A DNA stretch of 64,000 bases from CAZJHD01 sp964545855 (GTDB taxonomy: Bacteria > Planctomycetota > UBA1135 > JACQFD01). Shown here in pieces: positions 32,721-41,594 of this stretch (position 1 is its first letter; each line of letters starts with the position of its first letter). Both the position numbers and the translations under genes were made by a program. The notes under the pieces are model-generated. The model was not told the DNA's origin, searched no databases, and worked only from the letters and a program-made list of their open reading frames with translations. The stretch is taken from positions 1 through 64,000 of the forward strand of contig CAZJHD010000007.1 of assembly GCA_964545855.1 (NCBI GenBank). Direction: 5' to 3'.

Positions 32721-34163
32721 GTGGTCCACACCTCGGACGACACCCAGATCCCGACGCCCGCTCGAGACGCCGGCGCTCCGTCGAGCCCGGCGGGAGAGGA
32801 GAGCTTCGCGCGGCCCGCCGACTTCGATCCGATCGTCGCCTACCTGCGCTCCTGCGGCGGCGGGGCGGGCTCGGCGCTCGCGGAGCCGGAGGAAGTGGCG
32901 CCGCGAGCCGGCGACCTCGTGCGCGAGCTCACGACGCAGCAGCGCCGGCGCTTCGCCGGGTGCCTCGCCGAGCTCGGGATGCTGTCCCTCGCCGTCGCTC
33001 GTCGACCGGGCGACCCGGTGCCGCTGCCGGGTCCGGTGCTCTCGCGCGAGTCGTGGCAGCGACGATTTCGGGAGGTCCGCGAGGAGTTCGAGGCGGCCGA
33101 CCTGGGCGACGGCCGTCGGCTGCGCGTCATCGACCGCGTCGATCGGGAGCTCGTGCTCGCCCGCGATGCGCGAGGCCGCGCCCGGCGCTGCCTCCGCCTC
33201 GCGCTCCAGCTCGATCCGCAGTCGGAGACGATCCGTCTCGCGCTCCTCACCCTGCGCGCCGCGCGGCACCGGGGCCGCGCGACGGCGCGCCGGCTCGGCG
33301 AGCTCGCGCGCAACGCGCGATCCGCCGCCGTGCGGGCGCGGGCACTCGCCTGCTGGGCCGGGCTCTGCGCCGAGCGAGGACGCGATCGTCGGGCTCTCGA
33401 TCTCCTGGAGGAGTCGCTCGCCCTCGAGCCCGATGAGCCGCAAGCGCTCGCGCGGCTCGCCTGGTGCGCGCTCCGTGTGGACGACGCGACCCGGGCCGCG
33501 GAAGCGATCGAGCGGCTCGCGCGCACGGCGACCACCGAGGCCGACGCGCGCCTCCGATCCGCGCTCGCTTTCCTCCGTGCGCCCTCCACGCGCTTCGCCC
33601 GCTCCCTCGCGTCGAGCCCCGAGGCCGCGCGCCGCTTGCGTGGGTCGACGCCCGCTCTCGCGGTGGAGCTTCTGGAGGCCGTGCAGTCTCGCCCGCGGGT
33701 CCGACGCCGGCGTGCGCCGCGGACCGCCGAGGAGTGGCTGCGCCGCGTTCGACGCCGGCTCGACGTTCCGCTCGCGGCGCTCGTGCGCCGGACCGGCTCG
33801 GGCCCGTTCCGCGTCCTCGCGGTGCAGGTGGCGTCGTCGACGTCCTTCGACGGGCGCGCCTTCGCGTCCGTCTGCGGCCGCGGTGGCCCCGGGGCCGTGC
33901 TCGAGCGCGCCGCCGAGGATGGAGACGTGGTGCTCGCCCGCGAGCGCGACCTCGCGGAAGACGCCGGTTCCGGATTCCATGGACTGCGCGGCGCCGCCGC
34001 CGCGCCGGTCGCGCTCCCGGCGCGGCCAGGGACGTTCCTCCTCGTGGCGACCGCGCGCCGGATGATCCTCGATCCCGAGGAGATCGCGGCCGAGGCGGAG
34101 GACGCGGGCCTCTACGCGCGATCCCTCCCGGCACCGCGACGCCCCGCGCGACGACCGGAGTAG
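32721..34163 (+). CDS. TPR-like protein with possible C-terminal GAF-like domain
   Basis: 480 residues from GTG 32721. Residues about 150-290 carry TPR-like repeats (CLRLALQLDPQSETIRLALL, ALDLLEESLALEPDEPQALA, RLAWCALRVDDATRAAEAIE). The last 130 residues (FRVLAVQVASSTSFDGRAFA, then FLLVATARRMILDPEEI) have the look of a degenerate GAF/sensor domain. The protein is extremely Arg-rich. No signal peptide is evident, so it is probably cytosolic. A role in signalling is possible, and I cannot name a family. Confidence 0.55.
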   Translation: MVHTSDDTQIPTPARDAGAPSSPAGEESFARPADFDPIVAYLRSCGGGAGSALAEPEEVAPRAGDLVRELTTQQRRRFAGCLAELGMLSLAVARRPGDPVPLPGPVLSRESWQRRFREVREEFEAADLGDGRRLRVIDRVDRELVLARDARGRARRCLRLALQLDPQSETIRLALLTLRAARHRGRATARRLGELARNARSAAVRARALACWAGLCAERGRDRRALDLLEESLALEPDEPQALARLAWCALRVDDATRAAEAIERLARTATTEADARLRSALAFLRAPSTRFARSLASSPEAARRLRGSTPALAVELLEAVQSRPRVRRRRAPRTAEEWLRRVRRRLDVPLAALVRRTGSGPFRVLAVQVASSTSFDGRAFASVCGRGGPGAVLERAAEDGDVVLARERDLAEDAGSGFHGLRGAAAAPVALPARPGTFLLVATARRMILDPEEIAAEAEDAGLYARSLPAPRRPARRPE

Positions 34164-34166
34164 ACT
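34161..34166 (+). promoter_or_regulatory. Candidate -10 box TAGACT upstream of the acyl-CoA dehydrogenase gene
   Basis: TAGACT overlaps the end of the upstream gene and lies 73 nt before ATG 34240. It is the third exact copy of this box in front of a gene in the window. Confidence 0.3.
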
Positions 34167-34239
34167 CCGCAGCTCCTCGCCGCGGCCCCGGCTCGGGCCA
34201 GCGGCCGAACCCTCGACCTTCCCCCAGCGACCGGATTCG

Positions 34240-35532
34240 ATGATTCCGACCCCCGAAGAGACCAAGCGCTGGCGGACCGCCGCGCGCGAGATCGCGGAGA
34301 AGCACGTCCGTCCCCAGGCCTCGCGCCTCGACAAGGTTCCCCACGACCGGTGGATGGACGCCTACAACTGGGACGCCATGAAGGCCTGCGGCGACTCGGG
34401 CCTCCTCGGCACCTTCATCGACGAGGCCTACGGCGGGCGCGGGATGTCCGTCGTGAACCTCTGCACCGTCGTCGAGGAGCTCGCGCGCGCCGACTCGGGT
34501 TTCGGCGTCGCCTTCGCCGTGAACGCCCTCGGGTCGTTCCCGCTGATCGTCGGCGGCACGGAGGAGCAGAAGAAGCAGTTCCTTCCCGACGTGGCGACGG
34601 GGAAGCGGCTCGTGGCGTTCTGTCTGTCGGAGAAGTTCGCGGGCTCCGACGCGCAGAACCTGCGCGTCCGCGCGACCAAGGACGGTGGCCACTGGGTGCT
34701 GCGTGGAGAGAAGAAGTGGACGACGAACGGCGGCGCGGCCGATCTCTACACCGTCTTCGCCGTCACCGATCCGACGTCGAAGTCGCGCCGCATCAGCGCC
34801 TTCCTCGTGGAGAAGGGGATGAAGGGTTTCTCCATCGGGAAGGTGGAGCCGAAGATGGGCATCCGGACGGTGCCGGTCGTGGAGACCGTCTTCGACGACG
34901 TGCGCATTCCGGAGTCGCACCTGCTGGGCGGCCGCGCCGGCATGGGATTCCGCCATGCGATGGAGACGCTCGACCTGGCGCGGCCCGGCGTCGCGGCCCA
35001 GGCCGTGGGAGCCGCGCAGGGTGCCCTCGACTACGCGATCGTCTACTCGAGCCGGCGCCGCCAGTTCGGCGCGCCGATCGGCAGCTTCCAGATGGTGCAG
35101 CAGATGCTCGCCGACTCGGGGATGCAGGTGGAGGCGGCGCGCGCCCTCGTGCTGGAGGCGGCCCGCGCCGCCGACGCGAAGGACTTCGACCGCTTGAACC
35201 GGCTCGCGGCCATGTGCAAGTGCTTCGCGACGGACACGGCCATGAAGGTCGCGACGGACGCCGTGCAGATCTTCGGCGGCTACGGCTTCATGGAGGACTA
35301 CCCGGTCGCGAAGTTCTTCCGCGACGCGAAGATCCTCCAGATCTACGAAGGCACGAATCAGGTGCAGCGCATCGTCATCGCGCGCAACCTCACGAAGGCG
35401 CTCCCCGACCTGCAGCACCTGAACGACTACATCCCGGCCGAGCAGCAGCGCTGGATCGAAGAGACGCCGTCGCTCCACGAGGACGACCGCGTGCGCGAGG
35501 CCGCGAAGGCGTCCGAGACGGCGAAGAGCTGA
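34240..35532 (+). CDS. Acyl-CoA dehydrogenase
   Basis: 430 residues from ATG 34240. It has the three-domain flavoprotein layout: an N-terminal helical domain (ACGDSGLLGTFIDEAYGGRG), the middle FAD domain (VAFCLSEKFAGSDAQNLRVR, KKWTTNGGAADLYTVFAV) and the C-terminal helices. The catalytic Glu is in LQIYEGTNQVQRIVIARNL, and DAVQIFGGYGFMEDYPVAK is the usual family word. It oxidises an acyl-CoA at the alpha-beta bond and passes electrons to ETF. The chain-length specificity cannot be told. The stop overlaps the cupin gene start (TGATG). Confidence 0.93.
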   Translation: MIPTPEETKRWRTAAREIAEKHVRPQASRLDKVPHDRWMDAYNWDAMKACGDSGLLGTFIDEAYGGRGMSVVNLCTVVEELARADSGFGVAFAVNALGSFPLIVGGTEEQKKQFLPDVATGKRLVAFCLSEKFAGSDAQNLRVRATKDGGHWVLRGEKKWTTNGGAADLYTVFAVTDPTSKSRRISAFLVEKGMKGFSIGKVEPKMGIRTVPVVETVFDDVRIPESHLLGGRAGMGFRHAMETLDLARPGVAAQAVGAAQGALDYAIVYSSRRRQFGAPIGSFQMVQQMLADSGMQVEAARALVLEAARAADAKDFDRLNRLAAMCKCFATDTAMKVATDAVQIFGGYGFMEDYPVAKFFRDAKILQIYEGTNQVQRIVIARNLTKALPDLQHLNDYIPAEQQRWIEETPSLHEDDRVREAAKASETAKS

Positions 35533-35966
35533 TGGCGCGCTCCTACCTCCACGATCGCGTGCGCGTCGAGCGCCTGAAGATCGACGCACCCGACACGGGA
35601 CCCATGCGGCGCCAGAACGCGAAGGGCGACATGTTCCAGATCGCGAACGGCGAATGGCCGCCGTTCCTGCACCTCCTGGCCTGGACCCTCGACACTCCCT
35701 CCTCGGGCGCGACGCGCGGCCATCACTTCCACACGAACCGGGTGGAGCGGGCCTTCGTCGTCTCCGGAGACGTGGAGCTGCTGGTGCAGCCGAACGACCG
35801 GTCGGTCCCGGGGATGCTCGTGCCGCTCACGGCCGGCGAGCGCGTCACGATCGATCACGGCGTCGCGCACTGCTACCGATCGAAGGGGCCCGCCATCGTG
35901 CTCGAGATGGGGGAGACGGCCTACGACCCGCTCGACGTCACGGCCTTCGACGGGTTCCCCCAGTAG
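35532..35966 (+). CDS. Cupin-domain protein
   Basis: 144 residues from ATG 35532, overlapping the acyl-CoA dehydrogenase stop. The cupin metal motif is seen in TRGHHFHTNRVERAFVVSGD, then VPLTAGERVTIDHGVAHCYR with the second conserved His. The architecture is close to WxcM/FdtA-type sugar-nucleotide isomerases and to capsular-synthesis cupins, but the gene context (fatty-acid enzyme) gives no support for a sugar role. Function uncertain. Confidence 0.75.
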   Translation: MARSYLHDRVRVERLKIDAPDTGPMRRQNAKGDMFQIANGEWPPFLHLLAWTLDTPSSGATRGHHFHTNRVERAFVVSGDVELLVQPNDRSVPGMLVPLTAGERVTIDHGVAHCYRSKGPAIVLEMGETAYDPLDVTAFDGFPQ

Positions 35967-36005
35967 GGGAGACACGCGGCGGCGCGCGCGCCGCCGCCCC
36001 GACGC

Positions 36006-36440
36006 ATGATCGAGACCGACCGCACCGTCCGGATCGCGCGCCCGCCGGCCGACGTGTTCCCCTGGCTCGTCGAGCCCGACCGGCTCCCGCGCTGGATGGA
36101 CGGTCTCCGATCGGCGCGGCGCCTCGACGAGGGGCCGCTCGCCGCCGGCGCGCGCATGCGGCAGGAGTTCGCAGGCGAGGGCGCTCCTCTGGTGGTCGAG
36201 ATCGAGTGCGTCGAAGTGGCGCCGCCGCGGGTCTTCGCCTTTCGCGGAGACTGCGAGCTGTTCTCCGTGGAGGGCCGCTTCGAGCTCGCCGACGCCGGCG
36301 GCTCGACGGATCTCCGCTACCGAGAGCGGCTGCAGCCGGAGGGCTGGAAGATGAAGCTCCTGGGAGCGCTCCTGCGCTCGACGGTGGAGCAGCGGCACGC
36401 ACGCGCCTTCGAGACTCTCCAGCGCGTCGCCGAGGCATGA
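36006..36440 (+). CDS. SRPBCC (START-like) hydrophobic-ligand binding protein
   Basis: 144 residues from ATG 36006. The fold is typical of the polyketide-cyclase/START-like group: IETDRTVRIARPPADVFPWL, then EPDRLPRWMDGL, ending with a long C-terminal helix (LLRSTVEQRHARAFETLQRV). These proteins bind lipids or cyclic compounds. It follows the acyl-CoA dehydrogenase and cupin genes by 39 bp, so a shared lipid-related operon is likely. Confidence 0.8.
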   Translation: MIETDRTVRIARPPADVFPWLVEPDRLPRWMDGLRSARRLDEGPLAAGARMRQEFAGEGAPLVVEIECVEVAPPRVFAFRGDCELFSVEGRFELADAGGSTDLRYRERLQPEGWKMKLLGALLRSTVEQRHARAFETLQRVAEA

Positions 36441-36528
36441 CGCCGCGCGGGATCCGCGTTGACCGTCACCGCTCCGCTGCGGAAGCTGCGCCGATGATGC
36501 GACCGTCCGCCGAAGCTCGTCGCCGCCC

Positions 36529-38403
36529 ATGAGCGCTCCGACCGCGACCGCGATGGAGGCGTCGCTCCCCGCAGCGCTCGTCGTCGCCGCCGCGACGGCC
36601 TCCGCCGGCGGGCTCGCCTTCGGGTCGTTCCTCCTCGCGCGCAACGCCGCCGCCGGATTCGGGTGGCACGCGCCGGCCGTGCTGCTGGGCTCCTCCGTGG
36701 CGCTGCTCCTCGCCTTCGTGATCCCGGTCGCGGTCTTCCTCCTGCTCGCGGGAACGCGCATGCAACCGCTGCGGAGCCTCGCGCTCCACGCGGCCATCTG
36801 CGGCGGCGTCGTCCTCGGCTGGGTCGGCTACGCGGTCTTCCGTGAGATGGAGGAGGAGCGGTGGCTCCGGTTCGCCGGGCTCCTCGTCGGCTTGCCGGCG
36901 GGCGCCCTCGTCGGCGCGCGCGTCGCGCGGGGGGCCCTGGCGCGTCCCGTCGCGCGGGGCCTCGCGGCGCTCGGACTCCTCGCCGTCGCGTCGTTCGCCG
37001 CCGCGACGATCGATCTTCGGGTGCCGAGCGCTCGCGCTGCCGAGCCCGACACCGACCCGCGCGACTTCGCGCCGAAGTTCGATCCGTTGCCGGAGCCTCC
37101 GCCGCGCGACCCGTCGGGACAGCGGGTGCGTCTCCTCGGCATCGACGGCGCCACCTGGGACCGGATCGATCCGCTCGTCGAGAAGGGCCTCCTCCCTCAC
37201 TTCGCGCGGCTCCGCGCCGAGGGCGCCACGGCGCGCCTGCGAACCTTCGAGCCGACCATCTCGCCGACGATCTGGACGACGATCGCCACGGGCCGCACGC
37301 CCCTCGAGCACGGCATCCGCGACTTCATGCTGCCGCGCGCGAGCTTCCTCCCGGCGTTCTCCCTGCGACTGCGCGACCGCCAGCTCCGCGATGTGCTGGC
37401 GGGTCTCGATCTCTACCGCAAGGTTCCCGTCACGTCGAATCTCCGCGGCACGAAGGCGCTCTGGAACCAGACCACCGAGACGGGACTCCGGTCGAGCATC
37501 GTCGGCTGGTGGGCGACCTACCCGACGGAGCCGATCCTCGGCTTCATGGTGAGCGACGTGGCGAGCACCGGCTGGCTCCAGGAGCTGATCCGCGAGGGCG
37601 AGCGTCTCGTCGACACGCGTGGCGCGACGCACCCTGCCGATCTCGAGGAGAAGCTCGCGCGCTTCCATCGCGCGGGCGCCGACGTGACGCGGGAGGAGCT
37701 CGGGCGCTTCCTCCCCGTCGACGACGCCACGTGGGAGGAGTTCGGCCGCTCGCGCTCCTTCGCCGACGGCGGGCCCCTCGCGGTCTTCCACGGCACCTAC
37801 CTGCGCGACGAGTTCTTCGTCGACGCGGCGCTCGCCCTCGACGAGGAGCACGCTCCCGACCTGACGCTCTGCTACACGCGCCTCACGGATGCGCTCGCGC
37901 ACCTGTTCTGGCAGTACTCCGTGCCGGAGGCGCTGGCGGAGGGCGAGGACCCGGAGCGCGTGGCGCGCTACGGCGGAGTCATCGACCGCTCTCTCGTCTG
38001 GGCCGACGCGATCCTCGGCCGCTTCCTCGCGCGTCTCGGTCCGAACGACGTCCTCGTGGTGGTCTCGGACCACGGCTGGGAGAAGGAGGGGCCGCGCACC
38101 TACGGCCACCACCACGCCCCCGACGGCATCCTCGCCGTGATCGGCGGCGGCATCGCCGCGGGCGCGCGGATCGAGCCGCCCCACGTGCTCGACGTCGGCC
38201 CGACGATCCTCCACCTGCTGGGCCTGCCCGTCGGCGAGGACATGGCGGGCCGCGTCCTCTCGGAGATCTTCGAGGTGCCCCGGGCCGTGCGCACGATCCC
38301 CACCTGGGAGACGTCCCGTCGTGCGCGGGCCGGCGCGCTCTCGACCTTCGACTCGGCCGAGCGCGAGGCCGAGCTGAGCCAGATCGGCTACCTCAAGAAG
38401 TAG
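36529..38403 (+). CDS. Membrane-anchored alkaline-phosphatase superfamily protein (type I phosphodiesterase/nucleotide pyrophosphatase-like)
   Basis: 624 residues from ATG 36529. Four or five N-terminal membrane helices (AALVVAAATASAGGLAFGSF to LAALGLLAVASFAAATIDL) precede a catalytic domain from about 200. RLLGIDGATWDRIDPLVEKG gives the first metal Asp, FEPTISPTIWTTIATGRTPL the Thr nucleophile, and VVVSDHGWEKEG with YGHHHAPDGI the other metal ligands. It is likely to cleave phosphodiester or pyrophosphate bonds, or to transfer phospho-groups, outside the cytoplasm. It overlaps the convergent ABC gene by 11 bp. Confidence 0.85.
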   Translation: MSAPTATAMEASLPAALVVAAATASAGGLAFGSFLLARNAAAGFGWHAPAVLLGSSVALLLAFVIPVAVFLLLAGTRMQPLRSLALHAAICGGVVLGWVGYAVFREMEEERWLRFAGLLVGLPAGALVGARVARGALARPVARGLAALGLLAVASFAAATIDLRVPSARAAEPDTDPRDFAPKFDPLPEPPPRDPSGQRVRLLGIDGATWDRIDPLVEKGLLPHFARLRAEGATARLRTFEPTISPTIWTTIATGRTPLEHGIRDFMLPRASFLPAFSLRLRDRQLRDVLAGLDLYRKVPVTSNLRGTKALWNQTTETGLRSSIVGWWATYPTEPILGFMVSDVASTGWLQELIREGERLVDTRGATHPADLEEKLARFHRAGADVTREELGRFLPVDDATWEEFGRSRSFADGGPLAVFHGTYLRDEFFVDAALALDEEHAPDLTLCYTRLTDALAHLFWQYSVPEALAEGEDPERVARYGGVIDRSLVWADAILGRFLARLGPNDVLVVVSDHGWEKEGPRTYGHHHAPDGILAVIGGGIAAGARIEPPHVLDVGPTILHLLGLPVGEDMAGRVLSEIFEVPRAVRTIPTWETSRRARAGALSTFDSAEREAELSQIGYLKK

Positions 38404-39196
38404 CGGCGGGAGGCGCCCCGGCGTCGAGGACGGCGCGGGCGCGCGTCCTCGGATCCTCGGAGCGGACGAGGGCCGCGAAGGCCTCGGCGAGGTCTCCACG
38501 CGAGCCCGAGAGGGCCTTCACCTCGGCGAGCGTCCCGAGGGCGGCGATGCGCCCGCGCACGAGGATCGCCACGCGATCGGCGACGCGCTCCACCACCTCC
38601 AGGACGTGCGAGGTGTAGAGCACGCAGCGGCCCCGCGTCGCGGCCTCGCGCACGAGCTCGCGGATCACGAGCGCCGCCTCCGCGTCGAGACCCGACATGG
38701 GCTCGTCGAGGACGAGCACCGGCGGGCTCGGGAGCAGCGCTCCCGCGAGGGCGACCTTCTGCTTCATGCCCTTCGAGAAGGAGGCGATCGGCGCGTCCAC
38801 GGACGCTCCGAGCTCGAGCAGCTCGAGCATCCGCTCGAGGGAGACCTTCGAGACCTCGTCGGGAATCCCGTGGAGCCGCGCCACGAGCACCAGGTGCTCC
38901 CGGGGCGTCAGCGCCTCGTAGAGCCGCGCCACCTCGGGCAGGTAGCCGAGGCGCTCCTTCGCGGCGACGGGGTCCGCGGCGAGGTCGAATCCCGCGACGG
39001 AGACGCGCCCCGACGTCGGCGCCTGGAGACCGACGATCGAGCGGACGATCGTCGACTTGCCCGCGCCGTTCGGCCCGAGGAGCGCGAAGACCTCGCCCGG
39101 GCGCACCTCGAAGGAGACGGAGTCGACCGCGAGCGTCTCTCCGTAGCGCTTGGTGAGCGCGTCGACCCGGATCGTCGCCTGCGGGTCGGGGCTCAG
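38393..39196 (-). CDS. ABC transporter ATP-binding protein (ABC-2 type), no permease adjacent
   Basis: About 267 residues. Walker A is LLGPNGAGKST, the signature is FSKGMKQKVALAGALL (SKGMK form), Walker B is VLVLDEPMSGLD, and the switch is YTSHVLEVVERVADR. The match is to export-type ATPases that work with ABC-2 permeases. No ATG, GTG or TTG start is available before the conserved IRVDALTKRYG; the only candidate is a CTG at 39196 that overlaps the ispH stop (CTGA). It is the last gene of the hopanoid operon within the window, and no permease follows. Confidence 0.85.
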   Translation of the reverse strand: MSPDPQATIRVDALTKRYGETLAVDSVSFEVRPGEVFALLGPNGAGKSTIVRSIVGLQAPTSGRVSVAGFDLAADPVAAKERLGYLPEVARLYEALTPREHLVLVARLHGIPDEVSKVSLERMLELLELGASVDAPIASFSKGMKQKVALAGALLPSPPVLVLDEPMSGLDAEAALVIRELVREAATRGRCVLYTSHVLEVVERVADRVAILVRGRIAALGTLAEVKALSGSRGDLAEAFAALVRSEDPRTRARAVLDAGAPPAATS

Positions 39197-40155
39197 CGAG
39201 GGCCGTCCGCCGGGGCGGCCGGCTCGGTCAGTCGCTCGCAGAGGAACTGCACGATCCCGTCGAGGGTCTCGCGCGGCGTCGAGGCTCCTCCATGGATCCC
39301 GATGTGCTTGCGCGACGCGAACCATGCGAGATCGATGTCCGCGATGGAGTCGATGCGGTGCGTGTCGCAACCCTCCAGGCGGCAGACCTGCTCCAGCTTG
39401 AGGGTGTTCGACGAATGCGGCGACCCGACGATCAGCATCACGTCGGCGCGGTGCGCGAGGTCCTTCGCCTCCGTCTGCCGCTCCGTCGTCACGTGACAGA
39501 TCGTGTTGAAGAACTTGAGCTGGCGGCAACGCGGGGTGAGCTCCGCGACGATGCGCGCCGCCTTCTCCGCGATGAGCGTGCTCTGCAGCACGACGCCGAC
39601 GCGCTTCAGCGGGGGCAGCGACTTGACGTCGTCCACGCTCTCGAGCACGTGGCCGTCGCCGCCGATGGAGCCGAGGATCCCGATCACCTCCGGGTGGGAG
39701 CGCTGGCCGAGGATCACGACGGTCCAGCCCTCGGCGCGGAGCTCCCGCGCGCGGCGGTGGATGATGTCGACGAGGGGACAGGTGCCGTCCACGAGGTTCA
39801 GCTCGCGCTGGCGCGCCACCTCGCGCACCAGGGGCGGCACGCCGTGCGCGCGGACGACGAGGGAGGCGCCGGGCGGCGCCTGCTCCGCCGACGCGACGAC
39901 TTGGATGTCGTGCTCCCGCTGGAGACGGTCCACCGTGAGCTTGTTGTGGATCAGCTCGCCCAGCGTGACCGTCGGACGGCTCTTGTCCTTCGCCGAGTCG
40001 ACGGCCAGGTCGATGGCGCGCTCGACGCCCCAGCAATAGCCGGCCGAGCCCGCCACCTCGATCGTCGCACCCGACGGCGTCGTCGCGAACACCGTCGCGT
40101 GCATCGTCGGCGGCGTGTGGTCGGCGAGCTGCTCTTCCGTGATCTCGGCGGTCAT
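39193..40155 (-). CDS. ispH: 4-hydroxy-3-methylbut-2-enyl diphosphate reductase, copy 2, in the hopanoid operon
   Basis: 320 residues from ATG 40155, which overlaps the hpnE stop (ATGA). All active-site words are present: AGYCWGVERA (Cys41), TLGELIHNK, VRAHGVPP, DGTCPLVDIIH, RSHPEVIG, LQSTL, NTICHVTTERQ and GSPHSSNTLKLEQ. It has a 35-residue N-terminal extension lacking in copy 1 and differs strongly from it. In this operon it would feed IPP and DMAPP to squalene synthesis. The two copies may serve different conditions or lineages, one possibly acquired. Confidence 0.93.
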   Translation of the reverse strand: MTAEITEEQLADHTPPTMHATVFATTPSGATIEVAGSAGYCWGVERAIDLAVDSAKDKSRPTVTLGELIHNKLTVDRLQREHDIQVVASAEQAPPGASLVVRAHGVPPLVREVARQRELNLVDGTCPLVDIIHRRARELRAEGWTVVILGQRSHPEVIGILGSIGGDGHVLESVDDVKSLPPLKRVGVVLQSTLIAEKAARIVAELTPRCRQLKFFNTICHVTTERQTEAKDLAHRADVMLIVGSPHSSNTLKLEQVCRLEGCDTHRIDSIADIDLAWFASRKHIGIHGGASTPRETLDGIVQFLCERLTEPAAPADGPR

Positions 40156-41594
40156 GGTTCCTGGATCGGCGACCGCGCGGCGGCGCCCGAACGGGAGCCA
40201 AGATAGCCCCCGTCGCGGGACCGCTCCAGCGACGGGGCCCCTCCGGGACCGAGCAGCGCCGCCGCGGCCGCGCGGCCCGCGCGGACGGCGCCCTCCATGG
40301 AGGCCGGCCATCCCGTGGCGCAGGCGTCGCTCGCGAGGAAGAGGCCCCGCACCGACGTCGAGGCCCCCGGGCGGAGCGGCTCCGCGCCGGGCGCCGCGGA
40401 GAAGGTCGCGTGCCGCTCCTTCACGAGGAGCACGTGGCGCGGACTGCGCGACCTCGCCGAGGGAACCGCGGCGCGCACGTCCTCGAGGAGATCCGCCTCG
40501 ACGCTGCCGCGCGCCCGATCGACGAGCGCGTGCGCGGCCGAGACGACCACGGCGAGATGCCCGCGGTCCTCGTCGCGCCCAGTCGCCGCGTGACGGTCGA
40601 AGATCCACTGGGCCGTGCGCTCCAGGAGCGCGAGCTCCCCCTCGGGGAGCGCCACGTCGGGTTCGAAGAAGAAGTGGGCGCCGACGATGGGTGACGAGCG
40701 GAGCGACGTGAGCGCCCGCAGCGACGGCTCGGCGGCGATGGCGTCCGCCGGCAGCAGACGCGCGACGGCGTCGGGCGACACGGCGAGGATCACCTCGGAC
40801 GCATCGAGGCGCGCGCCTCCGGCGACGACTCCGCGGACGGCGCCGTCCTCCACGACGATCGCCGAGACCTGCACGTCCCGACGCACCTCGGCGCCGGCCG
40901 CCTCGAGGGCGCGTCCCGCCGGCGCGTCGTAGAGCTCGCCGAGGGGGACTCGGGGAATGCCGAGGCGCGCTGCGTCGCGTCCGGAGAGCAGGAGCTCCCG
41001 CAGCACGTGGAGCGCCGCCCGCGCCGACGCCCTGCCGATCGACTCGTTGAGCGCGCTCACGACGACGGGAGCGAGGACGCGCGTGACGACGCGCCGCGGG
41101 AGCCTCTGGCGCTCCAGCCACGCGCCGAAGCTCTCGCTCTCGAGGGCGTCGAGGTCGGCGGCGGAGAGACGCGCGATGCGTCCGAAGACGCGCGCGACGG
41201 TGATCCGCTCGCCGAGCTTCAGGAGCCGGAAACGCAGCAGCGAGGGGAGGAACGCCCACCGATCGGGGAGGGCGCCCGAGGGCCGCAGGACCGCGCGTTC
41301 GAGGGCGCCGCTCGGCCCCGGTGCCGCCAGGTGGAAGGCGTCGCGCCAGGCGATGCGGTCGGCGACGCCGATCGCGCCGTAGAAGCGGAGGAGCTCCGTG
41401 CAGCTCCCGAGGAGGACGTGCTGGCAGTTGTCGACGTCGCGTCCGGAGGCGGGGTCCGGGAAGGACGACGCGCGGCCCCCGAGCGTGCGCCGGCGCTCCA
41501 GCAGCAGCGGAGCGCGGCCCGCCCGCGCCAGCTCGAGGCAGGCGGCGAGGCCGGCGAGCCCGCCGCCCAGGACGATCGGCCGGCCCTGGCTCAA
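40152..41594 (-). CDS. hpnE: Hydroxysqualene dehydroxylase / squalene-associated FAD-dependent desaturase
   Basis: 480 residues from TTG 41594, which overlaps the hpnD stop (TTGA). The FAD-binding start is IVLGGGLAGLAACLELARAG, then ERRRTLGGRASSFPDPASGR and VDNCQHVLLGSCTELLRFY, which is typical of HpnE. The end has GLFLASDACATGWPASMEGA. HpnE removes the hydroxyl of hydroxysqualene to give squalene, after HpnD and HpnC. The order hpnC-hpnD-hpnE is the classic hopanoid or squalene set. Confidence 0.92.
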   Translation of the reverse strand: MSQGRPIVLGGGLAGLAACLELARAGRAPLLLERRRTLGGRASSFPDPASGRDVDNCQHVLLGSCTELLRFYGAIGVADRIAWRDAFHLAAPGPSGALERAVLRPSGALPDRWAFLPSLLRFRLLKLGERITVARVFGRIARLSAADLDALESESFGAWLERQRLPRRVVTRVLAPVVVSALNESIGRASARAALHVLRELLLSGRDAARLGIPRVPLGELYDAPAGRALEAAGAEVRRDVQVSAIVVEDGAVRGVVAGGARLDASEVILAVSPDAVARLLPADAIAAEPSLRALTSLRSSPIVGAHFFFEPDVALPEGELALLERTAQWIFDRHAATGRDEDRGHLAVVVSAAHALVDRARGSVEADLLEDVRAAVPSARSRSPRHVLLVKERHATFSAAPGAEPLRPGASTSVRGLFLASDACATGWPASMEGAVRAGRAAAAALLGPGGAPSLERSRDGGYLGSRSGAAARSPIQEP

